Under the pieces are notes generated by a model that had not been told where the DNA came from, searched no databases, and was given only the letters and a program-made list of their open reading frames with translations. Both the position numbers and the translations under genes were made by a program. From Chrysomallon squamiferum (taxonomy: Eukaryota; Mollusca; Gastropoda; Neomphalida; Peltospiridae), in the NCBI GenBank assembly GCA_012295275.1, contig CM022669.1, positions 7,462,489 through 7,526,488 of the forward strand: a stretch of DNA of 64,000 nt, written 5' to 3'. How positions within the stretch are numbered: the stretch's first letter is position 1; each line of letters opens with the position of its first letter. Of the stretch, positions 25,814 through 38,760 are shown piece by piece.

Positions 25814-26882
25814 TTTATTTTTTATTTTTAACCCCGGTGGGCTGCAGTCAGAACATTTTCCTGTCATAGAAAAATGGAAAACTGAGTTAAATATATTTAC
25901 AGTGCATGTGTAACTGGTCAGTTAAATAGATATAAAATGTAATTGTTATTGAATGTGTCTGTCTGTATGTGTGTGGAGAAGAATTAGAAGAATTCTAAAT
26001 AAATCAAGGAAATCAAAAGCAACTGATGAAAATCTTTTTCCTTTATATTTATGCAAAAATAAAACAGGAACTAATTGATTAATTCCTTCATTATTATTGT
26101 TTTTACTTTTACAGCTTCCAAAATTGTTTCCGTTATTATTTAGTCTTGTAAAGAATAGTCTTTAGGTTGAATAAGATTAAACAGTAGTAGTAGTATTACG
26201 GTACCAAACCATTTTATCCAGCAAGCCTTTGTTTTTATTCTTTATTGATTTCATTATCATTATATAAATTTTCTTCTAATTATGATTATATTTGTTATTA
26301 GTGTTAGAGCTAAAAGAAATTAATTTAAAAATATATAACTGATGTATGTAAACATTCTCTAAATATCTGTCTATGTTAATATTTTAATAGTAACAGCCCT
26401 CCACATGTGAAAACACTGACACTGATGTCAGATGTGTACAATGAAACTCATATTTTGAATTCCAGCCAAAGAAAAATTCACAAGTACTTTCAAAACATTC
26501 CTAGTTACATGTGTCAACAAAAGCACTGCCTTTATGATTTAACTGAAATACAAGTGAGGATGCTATTAATACTAGCACACGCACATACGTACATATAAAC
26601 ACATACGTACACACAAACACATACGTACACACAAACACATCTACACAAATCAGCATTTAACAGTTAGCAAAGAAATGTGGTAATTCGGAATATCCATGTT
26701 CATGTTCACTGATCTGATGTATCGCTTTGTATTATTTTATATCTAATGTTGTGGAAGAAATCTTTGGAAAAACAAATCATTAAAACTGACATTTTTATCA
26801 CTATCACTTGATAATCATAATGACAGCAGCCTGTTGGCTCTCAACAACAACAAAAAAAATAATAGTTATTTAAGAATAAGAA

Positions 26883-26923
<41 letters not shown>

Positions 26924-28150
26924 CGGAAATAATTAAATAATAAGAATAATAATAATGCTGATTAAGTAATAATACTAACATATCCAGCTTGGTAGGACCA
27001 AGTAAGACACAAACGTAAATCATAGGTTCAATAGTTGAAACTTGAGCCACTCAAAGTTCAACCAGCCGACCAAAAATGAGTGTATCATCATCATGTATGC
27101 AGAGTTACAGTGTATCGAGGTATTCAGTCGCTAGTTATATTAATTTTTAAGTCTGGTCGTCTTATATATCAACTTAGAGGTAATTTTTAGACTCATTTAA
27201 AGCAGAATCAGCAGAACACTTGTTTAACTCATAGCGGGGTCATCTTCTTTTAACTTCTGATGTAAACAAAAACCACATGTCACCTTTTCGCTGTTTTCCG
27301 CAAATATTGTCCTTGGAAGGGGAGATTATCCAGATATTGTTATTATCTTTTTTTAATTATTATTAATAGTGGTAGTAGTATTGCAGGTACCGAGCCATTT
27401 ATCCGGCAAGCTTTGACCGGAGATTATCCGGATTTCATGATTTGCTTGAATTCTGGATACAGGCTAAATATACACTTAAAATATAAAATAATCTATTTAA
27501 AATAAAGAATGAAACTTTATTTAACAAACGTACAAACGGTTTGATCTTTATTAATCTGTTAAAATTATTAAAATATCTTTATTGAATATCATGTATAATA
27601 ATCAGGATGGCAATGAAACGAAGAAAAGTAATGAACTTAATTTTTATTTAAAACATACAGGTACAAATTAATACAGGTATATTTATTATAGCGTCATGTA
27701 TAATATATCGGATGAAAATTAAATGAAGAAAAATTAAACAAAAAACAAACAAACCAACCAAAAAAAATAAATATTTTATTTAGTACAGATGATCTGGGAT
27801 ACAACAATGGCATACGGTGAGAAAGTCGGCTCTATACAGCAACAGTCTCACTTAAACTTGGCGTTGTTCAGCACGTACTTCACAGAAAGTAAAACGGGTC
27901 TGCCGAGCGGCGAGTTAAAGCTAGTCTGATTTAATAAATATTTATTTATTTATTTATTTATTTATTATATATACTTCAGTTTTCTGGATACTCCGTATTT
28001 CTAGCAGCCGGAGGATAACTGGTTTGGTACTTGTAATATTATTATTATTATTTTTTTTTTAATCAATATTATAGACAGGCATATAAAATTATTATTTGGT
28101 TTGTTGGTCGTTTGTTTATTATTACCAAACCAGCTTTTTTTTTTTTTTTT
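25814..28150. other. Intergenic between the SLC22-like gene and the tandem array
   Basis: No gene seen. It contains the transporter's 5' flank, an AAAG repeat (26880-26922), a short fragment GGTACCAAACCATTTTATCC near 26200 that matches the end of the element at 27383, and that element itself. Confidence 0.5.
27383..28037. mobile_element. Candidate non-autonomous DNA transposon with terminal inverted repeats
   Basis: The left end reads CAGGTACCGAGCCATTTATC and the right end, reverse complemented, reads CAAGTACCAAACCAGTTATC. The similarity continues for about 50 bases with mismatches. Related ends occur near 26200 and 14833 (GGTACCAAACCATTTACTGG), so it is a dispersed family. TA dinucleotides flank both ends nearby but a clean target duplication is not proven. 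There is no long open frame. The superfamily is unknown to me; pogo/Tigger-like is a guess. Confidence 0.5.
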
Positions 28151-28276
28151 TTGTAGCAGTTTTATTTTATTGTCGTACATAGCCAAAACAGTTAAAACAG
28201 TAACTTGCAAATATAAAGAATGTTATTAGACCGTTTATTCGTAACGCCACAACTACATTTAAGAAAAGGATATGTC

Positions 28277-28905
28277 AGTAGTCAATTTTCTCAAATACCT
28301 AACTGAGAGAACCTCATAATGGGGTTTTGAAGCGCAGTAGTAGAACTTAGAGTTTTCGAAGATGATAAAAGTGGAGTTGCCCAGGAGCGTCACGGCAGTA
28401 ACTCTAAATGGAGCCCCGGAGCTTCTTCCAGATCTTCTTCCAGATCTTCTTCCATCAGTGGTTTACTTCCAGTTACGAAATATCTGGCCTCGGTTTTGTT
28501 GTAGGTGAGAACTTATACAACGTCGTTTTTGAACACGTTTAATTCTTGAAGGGTGTCGTCAACGTGTGTAATGCCGTCGAGATCGGAAAAGCCAGAGTAG
28601 CTGAAGTAGTCTTGGATTATATTTGTTGGACAGGACACAGGCGTAAACGTTTCTGAATCTCGACTGAAACATGTCACAGAGCTTCCTAAAAATAAAATAA
28701 ATATTTTCATTATTGCTGCTTTTGTTATTCACTTTCTTCTTCTCACTTTCTGTTTTTGATTACGCATATTTTAATTTTTTTTTTTTAAATTTTTTTATTC
28801 CTTTTGTTTTTGTTATTTATTTATTATTGTTTTTTTTTTTGTTTGTTTTTTTTGTATTTTTCTTTTTTTTTTAAATTTAATTTTTAATCCTTTTTCTTTT
28901 TTTGT

Positions 28906-28944
<39 letters not shown>

Positions 28945-30174
28945 TTTTTTTTTTTTTTTTTTGTTCTATCCTTTTTCATAATAAATAATGCTTATACCGA
29001 TAATATATTTTGTTTTCTAGGGTTTTTTTTTACATGAAAGGAGCATTATGTTATTCCAATAATATTGTGTGCCGCCATCAATGACAGTGGTAAAATGTGG
29101 GAAAATAACACGACGTCATCATAAAGACGATTCCCATAGGAATCTTTAAAATATATCTTGTAAATCCTAGTCCTGCTAAACACAGACAGCCCTTGCCAAT
29201 CCATAAAATACAGAGCTGCGGTTCTTTCTAAAAAAAAATCTCTAGGTATGGACTTAACCTGAAATAGAAAATTAAAAATTTTGAATTTAATTTGACTGAT
29301 CACTTATGGAATAAAATACTCAGAGTGTATCAAAAAATCAAAAAAAAACAACAAACAAGAACAGGAGTTTTAATTAATTTGAAAATATGTCGTCATTTTT
29401 GGCTCATACAAATAATGAAACGAGTAAGTTTGTAAATCGCTTAATTATTAAAGTAAAAAACTGTATTCATGGCATTGGAATAAACGAAATAAATATTCAC
29501 ATTAATGTCGTTAAAAAATACTTTAAAATGGAAATTTGAAAAAGAAAATATATCTTTTACAAAAACTGCAGTCATGAAATCAACTGATGCTATCGCCATT
29601 TTTTTTTTCTTAAATTACTTACAGATAATTTAAAATTAAAAAAAAAAAAATAATAAGAAAGAAAACAAAAAGATACGAGTTAAATCAATAACTTGTTTTT
29701 AGAAATTGACATTTCTTTTAATATGATTTTATTTGTTATTATTCTCTTTCAGGATTTTATTTTTATCAGGCTCTGTACTTCTGTTCACTGTTTCTCTGCC
29801 TCCTTTTAATTTTTACTATTGTTATCATTATTATCGTCATCGTCACCGTCATTATTATTATTATGCGTAAAAATGTGTTGATATGTTCACACGTATAGAT
29901 ATATGTGTATTTGTATGAATGTACTCGAGTGCGTGTGTATGTGTGTCAATATGTATGTCAGTGCATGTATGTATATCTATAAAATTACAGAAGTAATGCA
30001 GGGTCCCAACAAGATAAAAAAAAAAAAAATAATAAAATGAATAAACAAACAAACAAAACAATTATTGTTATTATTGTTTATTTACAAGCAGGTAAAAATT
30101 AAGTAACTAGAATAAAGGCATAGCAAATAGAAGTTTAGTATGAAACCAAATAGTACACTTAACACACACACACG

Positions 30175-30217
<43 letters not shown>

Positions 30218-31266
30218 GCGCGTGTCTTGTACAAGACAAGGATCAACACTTTATTATTGTGAAAGGTTAATGACCGTGCTGAAGTTATTAATAATCTGGA
30301 TTGTCATCTTTCAAAAGACAATGTTTGAATATCACATTACAGTACGTTACTGTCAAATGCAGAATAAAATATTTCTTGTGTATTTTCCTTTTTATTATTA
30401 TAATTTTTTTTTTTTTTTTTACATATACGTAAATCTTAAACAGAACAATATGTAGACAAAATATTACAAAATTTCTTTCTTTTTTATTTTCGCAGGTGTT
30501 CAGAAAAGAAGCGTTCGTTTTAACCGTCTTGTTTTGAAAACTTTTGATAAGAATCAGTTTTATAAACAGACTTTTAATATTTATTTAATCCTTCGTTTAA
30601 TTGTTGCTAGTTATTTTAATTTTTTACGTGATTGTTTTGTTTATACTTTTGTACTCTCTTCTCATGTATCTATAACTAAATGTTATTATTTATTTCATGT
30701 ACAATTACCGCTGCGGAGAAATATGTGTGAATCTATCGTCCGCACACATTAGGAAAATGAATTTAAATTCTAATCAACATGGAATGCCTAAGAAATAACA
30801 AAATTATATTTTAAAACATATTTAATAAAAAGATATTAAATAAATAAATAAATATATAAACAAACAAACTGACAAACAGAAACAGAACAAAGTGAAGTAT
30901 TTATAACTGTTTTCACCAAAGCGTAAAGATGTAACGAGTTGTTCAATCTCACATTTTCATAGTAGTAGCTATCTGCTGAAGGAACCATCATACGGTGTGT
31001 GTAGCTAATAAACGTGTGACACGTGGGTTTACCGTTTGCACGTGACACTTGGAAAAATAACAGTAAGGCAGATCAGAACAAAGTCTGGAACACTGAAGTT
31101 GAGACAGAGAACCTTGGAAAGTGCCTCCAGCACGTCCATGATTGTCCGGTCCATATTGAATGTACCAGTGGGTTCTTTGCTGTTCTTCACAAACAATTCC
31201 AGTAAAACAGAAAATGAATATGAGAAATGAATTAAGTCCTGATGAGGTGGAGTAAAGTGATCTCAT
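28277..31266 (-). pseudogene. Array copy A: decayed copy of the PAN plus propeller family
   Basis: The three exon remnants align along their length with the intact copies: exon 1 30953-31266, exon 2 about 29046-29275, exon 3 about 28277-28685. Lesions: one base missing in exon 1 near 31051-31056, which shifts the frame just after the Cys of LPYC; in exon 2 the Cys before blade 1 became Ser, an extra codon was gained, the frame shifts in its 3' half, and the conserved AG/GTAATT donor is lost; in exon 3 a TAC codon became TAA (28513-28515), and a 12-base unit AGATCTTCTTCC is repeated about 2.7 times (28421-28453). Several independent lesions make an expressed full-length protein very unlikely. 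Its 3' flank resembles those of copies E and F. The exon 3 end is approximate because the stop region has diverged. Confidence 0.85.
30162..30222. repeat. Alternating (AC)n-(GC)n-(AC)n-(GC)n tract
   Basis: About 60 bases of strictly alternating purine and pyrimidine with two GC blocks, in intron 1 of copy A. CA tracts lie at the same place in copies B (about 35025-35085) and C (about 40119-40150), so the repeat predates the duplications. Confidence 0.9.
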
Positions 31267-31364
31267 TGTGGTCTTCACTCTGACTAAGATTTGATTACAT
31301 TTTGCCTCTCCTGAATTCTCTACTCTTTCTGGCATATTTTTATTCAGTGTCTACATTAACAGTG

Positions 31365-31386
31365 TATTTTATACTATTGCGATTGG
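31365..31386 (-). promoter_or_regulatory. Copy A promoter: TATA and CCAAT boxes
   Basis: On the minus strand CCAAT (31382-31386) is followed by TATAAAATA (31365-31373), about 100 bases before the ATG at 31266. The same arrangement is kept in copies B, C, D and E although this copy is dead. Confidence 0.6.
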
Positions 31387-31399
31387 TCGATAAACAACG

Positions 31400-33239
31400 C
31401 CTGTAACGGCTATTTCAGCTAGTACCGTTTCTTACTAGTTTTGCATAAGCAACTGTAAAACTTTTACCTCTTTGGATGCTATTAACATATCCAAATTCAT
31501 TGACTAAATTTATGTTTCCGTCATTAATTGATTAATGTGGAGTTACACGTCATTATAAGGAAATTAAATTTCCATCAGAGTAAGCTTATTATGAAGTGAT
31601 GCAAATCTAACTCATGTAGAAATATCTGTGCATATAGGCTATTGGATGTCAAACAAAGCTAATTATAACAAAATAGTGATTACTTTATATATAAAAATTC
31701 AGAATTAATTAAGCACAGTGAAAAAAACCTGTGCAAAAATAAAACAGTTTAATTAAATTACAATTTATAGCTTTAATCCATAGGGTCTGGCATTAGCATG
31801 TTTATTTTAAATCAAGGGAGATAAGTAAAAAGGAAAAATTTGCAAAAACATGCCTGAGTTGGGTCTGTAAAGGGAACATGATAATAAAACTCGTAATTGA
31901 CCTAAATATTTATGAACATTTTAACATAAAAATACAAAATATGCATTTCATAAAATAGAAAAGTTTCTCAATTGGCGTTCTTACTTATCTCCCTTCATTT
32001 CAGAATTCTGAAAATCAAGAAATACTAAAACGGGCAATCGATTCTGTATTATTTTTTTAATACCAAAAACAATGAACAAATGACAAACATTATAAAATTC
32101 CATTCTAATTTTTATGAACAACAAAATAGATAAATAAATAAATGACTGAGTAAATTAATAAATTCAACATAATGTTTAAGTAGTTTCATTCGTTGTTGGG
32201 TGGATTATTAATCTATATAACAAATGCTGCTTTAAAATGTGCCAGATTACAAAATTTATTATAAAATAAACAAACATACAATATTAGATTTTATGAATTA
32301 AAAAAAGATTTAATATTAGATTTTATGGATTAAAGAAAGATTTAATATTGGCATCAAGTATTTTCATTTAATTTTTACGCATTTACGAACATATAAAGAA
32401 CAGTTTCTCTTTAACAAAGCTCTTTATAATCGAAGATATTTGCCTACCAACAATTTCAAACAATCAATATTGACACGTATAGCCAGGGAAGGTAACAACA
32501 ACAGCAGTAAAACAGTGCTGGTATATGAAAAAAAAATTGATTAAAAATCAATCGTAAAAACTGTCTTGAACGATCCTTCATAGGAAAAATGCCAAAATAA
32601 ATCAAAGATTAAATAATAGTAATAATGGAAAAAGAAAAATAATTTTTTCTTCTTCTAAGTTCTTCGCACAACAGCAAAACTGCTTTTAACATTACAAAAA
32701 CAGTCTTTACTGGATAATAATTCAGCTGACTGAAACAGTGTAATAACAATAACAACAAATGATCTAATCATTTGCAAAGTAAAACTAGCAGAGTATAGAC
32801 ATTTTTCTCTTGTGAAAGAAATGAACTAAAATTTCTTCTAATGTTATCAGAACAAAAACAAAGAAGTAGTCTAACATTAACAAACATACTTGAAAAACTA
32901 CATTTACGCTTACTGTCTTAATTAACAAAGTAATATGATATGCCAGCCTTTTTCTCGCTTGTCAGATCAATTGGCTTTGTCTTTTTAATCACCACTGTAC
33001 AGGTTAGCATTCTGATATTGTTTTTAAATCAAGGGAAGTAAGTACACTTTTCTAAATTATGCAAAATAGGCGTAAAACAGAGTTGTGTCGGAAAAAGGCA
33101 GATGTTGATAAAATTCCTCGTCGATGTCTATATTTATAAACGTCTGAAAATAAAAGTGTAGCGGGTACTTTTTAAAAATAGGGAAGTTCCTCCCTTGATT
33201 TCAAAGTGATCATGCGAATAGTAACTGCAACGATTGTAT

Positions 33240-33278
<39 letters not shown>

Positions 33279-33326
33279 TTGATTTGACAAACAAAAAATG
33301 ACCTGTGACAATTTCATACCACTTTA

Positions 33327-33364
<38 letters not shown>

Positions 33365-33554
33365 CATTTGTAATAGCGTAAATATGTTTGATCTAAAATT
33401 TGTTGTAATGTTACAGAACCCATACAATCATAAGTCCTTTATATAACAGCTTAGCTTCGTTGTCATTCAGAGCCAAGAGTGAATACTAGACAGCAGAAAA
33501 CAGTTAAATTACTAATGCTGTAACTATATTCAACAAAAAATATTTGTCAACAGT
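31400..33554. other. Spacer between copies A and B
   Basis: No gene. Much of it is duplicated in the other spacers: for example the segment around 32400-32720 recurs near 37980-38250 and 43090-43380. Contains ATT/AAT repeats at 33240-33280 and 33327-33363. Confidence 0.6.
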
Positions 33555-34499
33555 CTATATGCACCAGTATTTAACAGGAAAATTCCGGTAACTTGGTTGT
33601 GAAGCATAGTAGTACATCTTGGAGTTTTCGAACATAAGGTACGAGGTATTGCCAAACAGCGTCACAGCAGTAACTCCAAATGGTGCCCCGGTCCATCGCA
33701 CATCTTCTTCCGTCAATGGTTTACTTCCGGTAACGAAATATCTCGCCTCGGTTTCGTTGTAGGTGAGAACGTATACAACGTCGTTTTTGAACACGTTTAA
33801 TTCTTGAAGGGTGTCGTCAACGTGTGTAATGTCGTCGAGATCGGAAAAGCCAGAGTAGCTGAAGTAGTCTTGGATTATATTTGTTGGACATGACACAGGC
33901 GTAAATGTTTCAGAATCTCGACTAAAACATGCCACAGAGCTTCCTAAAAGTAAAAACAAATATTTCCATCATTAACATCATCAACTTCTTCATCATCACC
34001 ATCATTACTGATTGTCTGTTGTTGTTATTATTATTATTTTTCTTGTCATTGTTTTTTTTTTATTATTATTATTATTATTTATTTATTTTTGGAGGGGGTG
34101 TATCGTTTCTTGCTTGTTATTATTATTTTTTCAATTATAAATAATATAATTTGTGTAATTTATTAATAAATATTGCATATTTAATTACCTGAAATGAGCA
34201 TTATGTTATTTCCATAATACTGAGTGGCGCCATCTACGACAGTGGTAACGTTTGGGAACATGTCGGCCACGACGTAATAATAGTGAGGACCGCCTCTGAG
34301 TTTTTTGTCCACTTTTGTATAATATAACTTACAAACGCTTGACTTGTAAAACACAAACAGCTTCTGCCAGACATTAAAATACAGAGCTGCGGTTGCTTCT
34401 AAAAGATCTCTAGCTTTGCACGTAATCTGTAAAAAAATAAAAAAATTTTAAATGTGATTTGACTGATCATTTATGGAATAAAAACACACAGAGAGGGTC

Positions 34500-34531
<32 letters not shown>

Positions 34532-35224
34532 ATCAAAAGGAATTTTTATTAATTTCAAAAACATCTTGTTATTTTTGGATATTAAAATAATGAAACGAGT
34601 AAGCTTGACTATTAAAGTAAAAACACTGTATTCATGGCATAAAAATAAATTAAATAAATATTCAGGTAAATGTCGTTAAAAATACTGCAATCATGAAACA
34701 TTCAAGAATCAGCTGATGCCATCTCAGTCTTATTTTGTTTTATTTCTTATGTATATATACAAGTATATTTATATATTAATATACTTGTATGTATATATTT
34801 GTACGTATATGTATGCGTATGTTTGTATGTCGGTGCATGTGTGTACATTTATAAAGCTTAAGGAAAACAATTCAGACTGCAAACTCTGTTAGTACTAATT
34901 CACTTTCAGGAGTAATAAAAGATTTTCAGAAAAAAACAAAATGACCTGTATTGTTCTTTGTTTAAATGCAGGTCAGAACGAAGTAATTAGAATAAAGGCA
35001 TTGCAGATAAACGTTTAGTATGAAACACACACGCGCACACACACACGCACACACAACAAACACACACACGACAAACACACGCATGTGTTGTACAAGACAA
35101 GCATCAACACTTTATTATTGTGCTGAGGTTATTAATAATCTGGACTGCCATCTTTGAAAAGGCTATGTCTGAATATCATATTACAGTATGTTACGATACT
35201 GTCAAATACATAATAAAATATTTG

Positions 35225-35256
<32 letters not shown>

Positions 35257-35914
35257 GTAAAATCTTAATTAGAACAATATGTAGACAAAATACTACTCGT
35301 TAGATACCGGTTAGGAGTCAAAATCCCAAACATAGCAACAAAAGAAATGTTTCCTAGATCATTCCTGCACCGTTCCAAATGTTATTACTTAGTTCATGCA
35401 CACTTATTGCTGCAGAGAAATATGTTAATCTATTGCCCGCGTACATTAGGAAAATGAATTAAGAAAAAAAATCGTTTCTGATAATCAACATGAAATGGCT
35501 AAAGAAATAACAAACGGGCTTTTTTCTTCGATACAATTATAATAAATAAATAAACAAAACTAACAAACAAAAATGTAATCAGACTTCGAATCTCACCTTT
35601 TCATAGTAGTAGCTGTCTGCTGAAGGAACCATCTTTCTCGAGTATGTGTATCTGGAAAACGTGTGACACGTGAGTTTACCGTTTACACGTGACACTTGGA
35701 AAGAATCGCAAGAAGGCAGTTCAAAACAAAGTCTCGAGCACTGAAGACGAGACAGAGAACCTTGGAAAGTGCCTTCAACACGTCCATGATTCACCGGTCC
35801 ATATTTAATGTACCAGCGGGTTCTTTGCTGTTCTTCACAAACAATTCCAGTAAAACAGAAAATGAATATGAGAAATGAATTGAGTCCTGATGAGGAGGAG
35901 TAAAGTGATCTCAT
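33555..35914 (-). CDS. Array copy B: secreted PAN plus propeller-like protein, intact, 314 aa
   Basis: Exons 35914-35597, 34426-34189 and 33943-33555, lengths 318, 238 and 389, joined in phases 0 and 1. Start at the ATG giving MRSLYSSSSG; the upstream frame is open but has no family-conserved Met. Differences from copy D: ITCKARD instead of IKCKPSD before blade 1; VEGTF instead of VGGTF and CFELPSC instead of CSDLPSC in the N-terminal module; SSVACF instead of SSVTCF. It keeps the extra blade-1 cysteine (SSVCKL) shared by B, C and D, and the sequons NETE and GNTS. Intron 1 is 1170 bases. Function unknown; secretion is inferred from the signal peptide. Confidence 0.85.
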
Positions 35915-36011
35915 TGTGGTCTTCACTCTGACTGCGATCTGATCACGTTTTGCCTCTCCTGATTCTCTACTCTTTCTGGCATATTTGTATTCAGTGTCTA
36001 CATTAACAGTG

Positions 36012-36032
36012 TATTTATAGTACTGCGATTGG
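36012..36032 (-). promoter_or_regulatory. Copy B promoter: TATA and CCAAT boxes
   Basis: CCAAT (36028-36032) and TATAAATA (36012-36019) on the minus strand, about 100 bases before the ATG at 35914. The TATA box is one base shorter than in A, C, D and E. Confidence 0.6.
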
Positions 36033-36242
36033 TCGATAAACAACGCCTGTAACGGCTATTTCAGCCAGTGCCGTTTCTTACTGGTTTTGCGTAAGCCATT
36101 GTACAATATTTTGCTTTTTCTTTTTCCGATCCTATGAACATATCCAAATACGTGAGTAAATTTATGTTGCCGGCGGAGATGGTTAAAGATTTACGCAATA
36201 TTAACGTTTAACATTTATTTATGTATTTATTTATTTATTAAT

Positions 36243-36281
<39 letters not shown>

Positions 36282-37662
36282 TTTTAAATTTTTTTTTTTT
36301 CCCCTTTATTTTATCACTGTTTTTTTTTTTTTTTTTTTTTTGCTAGGTTTTTTTTTTTTTTTTTCATAATTTATTTAGATCATTAATTGATTAATGTAAT
36401 GATTACACGTCACTATGAAGAAATTAAATTTCCATCAGATTAAATTTATTACGAAATATTGAGAATCACAACACAAATTCAAACCTTACTCATGTAGAAA
36501 CATCTGTGTACATCACAGTTCTTACTTCTTGGCAGGAAATGTGATATATCTAGATTCATAGACCAACAATTAATAACCTGTACCAAATTATGATTGTAAT
36601 ATGAAAAATAAAGAAGTGAAGACAATTTTATGTTATAAAAATTCCTGTAATTTTTACCTTTGTCTTGGTTTGACACCAAGGTGGAAGAAAACAAATATGT
36701 AGGTGTTTCCAAATGGTCTGAAAAATTAATGTTCCTAGCAGTTAAAAAGTACTTAATGCGAAGACCAAATGTTTTAATGGCATTCAGCCTTTCATTAAAT
36801 GACCTGACATTTTTGTTGTCTACTATCGTATCAAGTGCATGATGTTTCGAAAAAGATTTTTTTATCTTAGCAGCACAGGACAGAAAAAGCTGTGAATGTC
36901 TAGCACAGAAACAAGGTTTGTGTGCATCAAATGACAAGATCTCCACAGATCTTCTGAATGCACCAAATCAAAACCTAAGAGCCTGGTTGTGTATGATTAC
37001 TAGCATCTGCAATGAATAATGGCGTAAAGTACGATTTTGTTACATATATATACTTGAAATTTTTCATATGTACACCATATTTAGCTAATACATAGACGCC
37101 TTTTTTTTTTAGCTTCACGTCAATTAGGCCATGCATGTTAGATGCATTAAATCATTAGCAAGGATATTTCCAAATCGGAAAAAGACGAAACATATTTTTA
37201 GCTGTAACATGTTTGCATGTACACTAGTTATGGCTACAACATGGCTATCAATGTTTGGCTTCTCAGACCAATTAGGTTAATCTTTTTGGTCACCGCCAAA
37301 GGGACTAGCATTCCCATGCTTATTTTAAATCAAGGGAGACAAGTAAAAAGTCACCTACAGTTTCTTTTAACAATTTTGTAAATTTTGTAAAACGTGCGTG
37401 AGTACCGTCGGTAAAGGTCACACGTTAATAAAACTGACCTTTCTTTGACCTGTATATTTCTGAACATTTAAAGATAAACGTACAATATATGCTTTCTCCT
37501 AAATAGAAAAGTTTCTCATTTCGCCTTCTTACTTATCTTCCTTAGTTTCAAAATTCTGAACGTCAAGAAATTCTAAAACGGGTAATCGATTCTGCATTTT
37601 TTTTAATACCAAAAACAATGAACAAATGACAAATATTCTAATTTTTATCAACAACAACAAAA

Positions 37663-37693
<31 letters not shown>

Positions 37694-38760
37694 ATGAATT
37701 CAACATAATGTTTCATTGTTGGGTGGATTATTAATCTGTATGGCAAACGCTGCATTAAAATGTGTCAGATTACAAAAATTATTATAAAATAAACAAAGGT
37801 ACAATATTGGATTATAGAAATTAAAGAAAGACTTAATATTAGATTTTATGAATTAAAGAAAGATTTAATATCAGATTTTATGAATTAAAGAAAGACTTAA
37901 TATCAGATTTTATGAATTAAAGAAAGATTTAATACTGCAAGCCAATATTTCCATTTTATTTATACGCATTTACGAACATATAAAGAAAAAATCTCTTTGA
38001 CAAAGCTCTTTATAATCGAAGATATTTGCCTAAGGACAATTTGAAATAATCAATATTGACACTTGTAACCAGTGCTGGTTTACGAAAAAAAAAATTGATT
38101 AAAAATCAATCGTAAAAAGATCAAAAACATCGTAAAATGTCAAATTAAATAAAAGATTAAATAACAGTAATAATGGAAAAACAAAAAAAAATCTTTTTCT
38201 AAGCCCTTCGCACAACATCAAAACTGCTTTTAACATTACAAAAGATTCTTTACCAGTGAACAATTCAGCTGATTGAAAAAGTGTAATAATAATAACAAAT
38301 AATCTAATTATTTCGATAGTAAATTTGGTTCGCTTAATTACTATACTATTATATCTACCAGAACGTATTTAAAGGGTTGCTTTTGATGTCTTATATACGT
38401 AGTTTAAAGAGTACTTATACATTAACTTTCTTAATTAATAGAGAAAATAACAACAAACTAGCAGAGAATAACAATTTGAGCTTGTGAAAGAATTGAACTA
38501 AAATTTCTTCTAATGTTATCAGAACACAAACAAAGAAGTAGTCTAACATTAACACACATACTTGAAAGACTACTTTTACGCTTACTGTCTTAATTAATAA
38601 AGTAATATGACATGCCAGCCTGTTTCTCGCTTGTCAAACCAACTGGCTTTGTCTTTTTAGTAACCACTGTACAGGTCAGCATTCTGATGTTAATATTTTT
38701 TAAATCAAGGGTTTATTCGTGACGCTGCAACTATATTTGAGAAAAATATATATCAGCAGT
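36033..38760. other. Spacer between copies B and C, with a unique insert
   Basis: A TTTA repeat (36212-36284) and T tracts, then sequence shared with the other spacers. About 36660-37300 has no visible counterpart in the spacers of C-D or E-F and carries a 155-codon minus-strand frame (36946-36479) that I do not recognise. From about 37430 on, similarity to the other spacers resumes, including three tandem copies of a 32-base unit near 37820-37930 (TTAAAGAAAGATTTAATA core). Confidence 0.5.
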
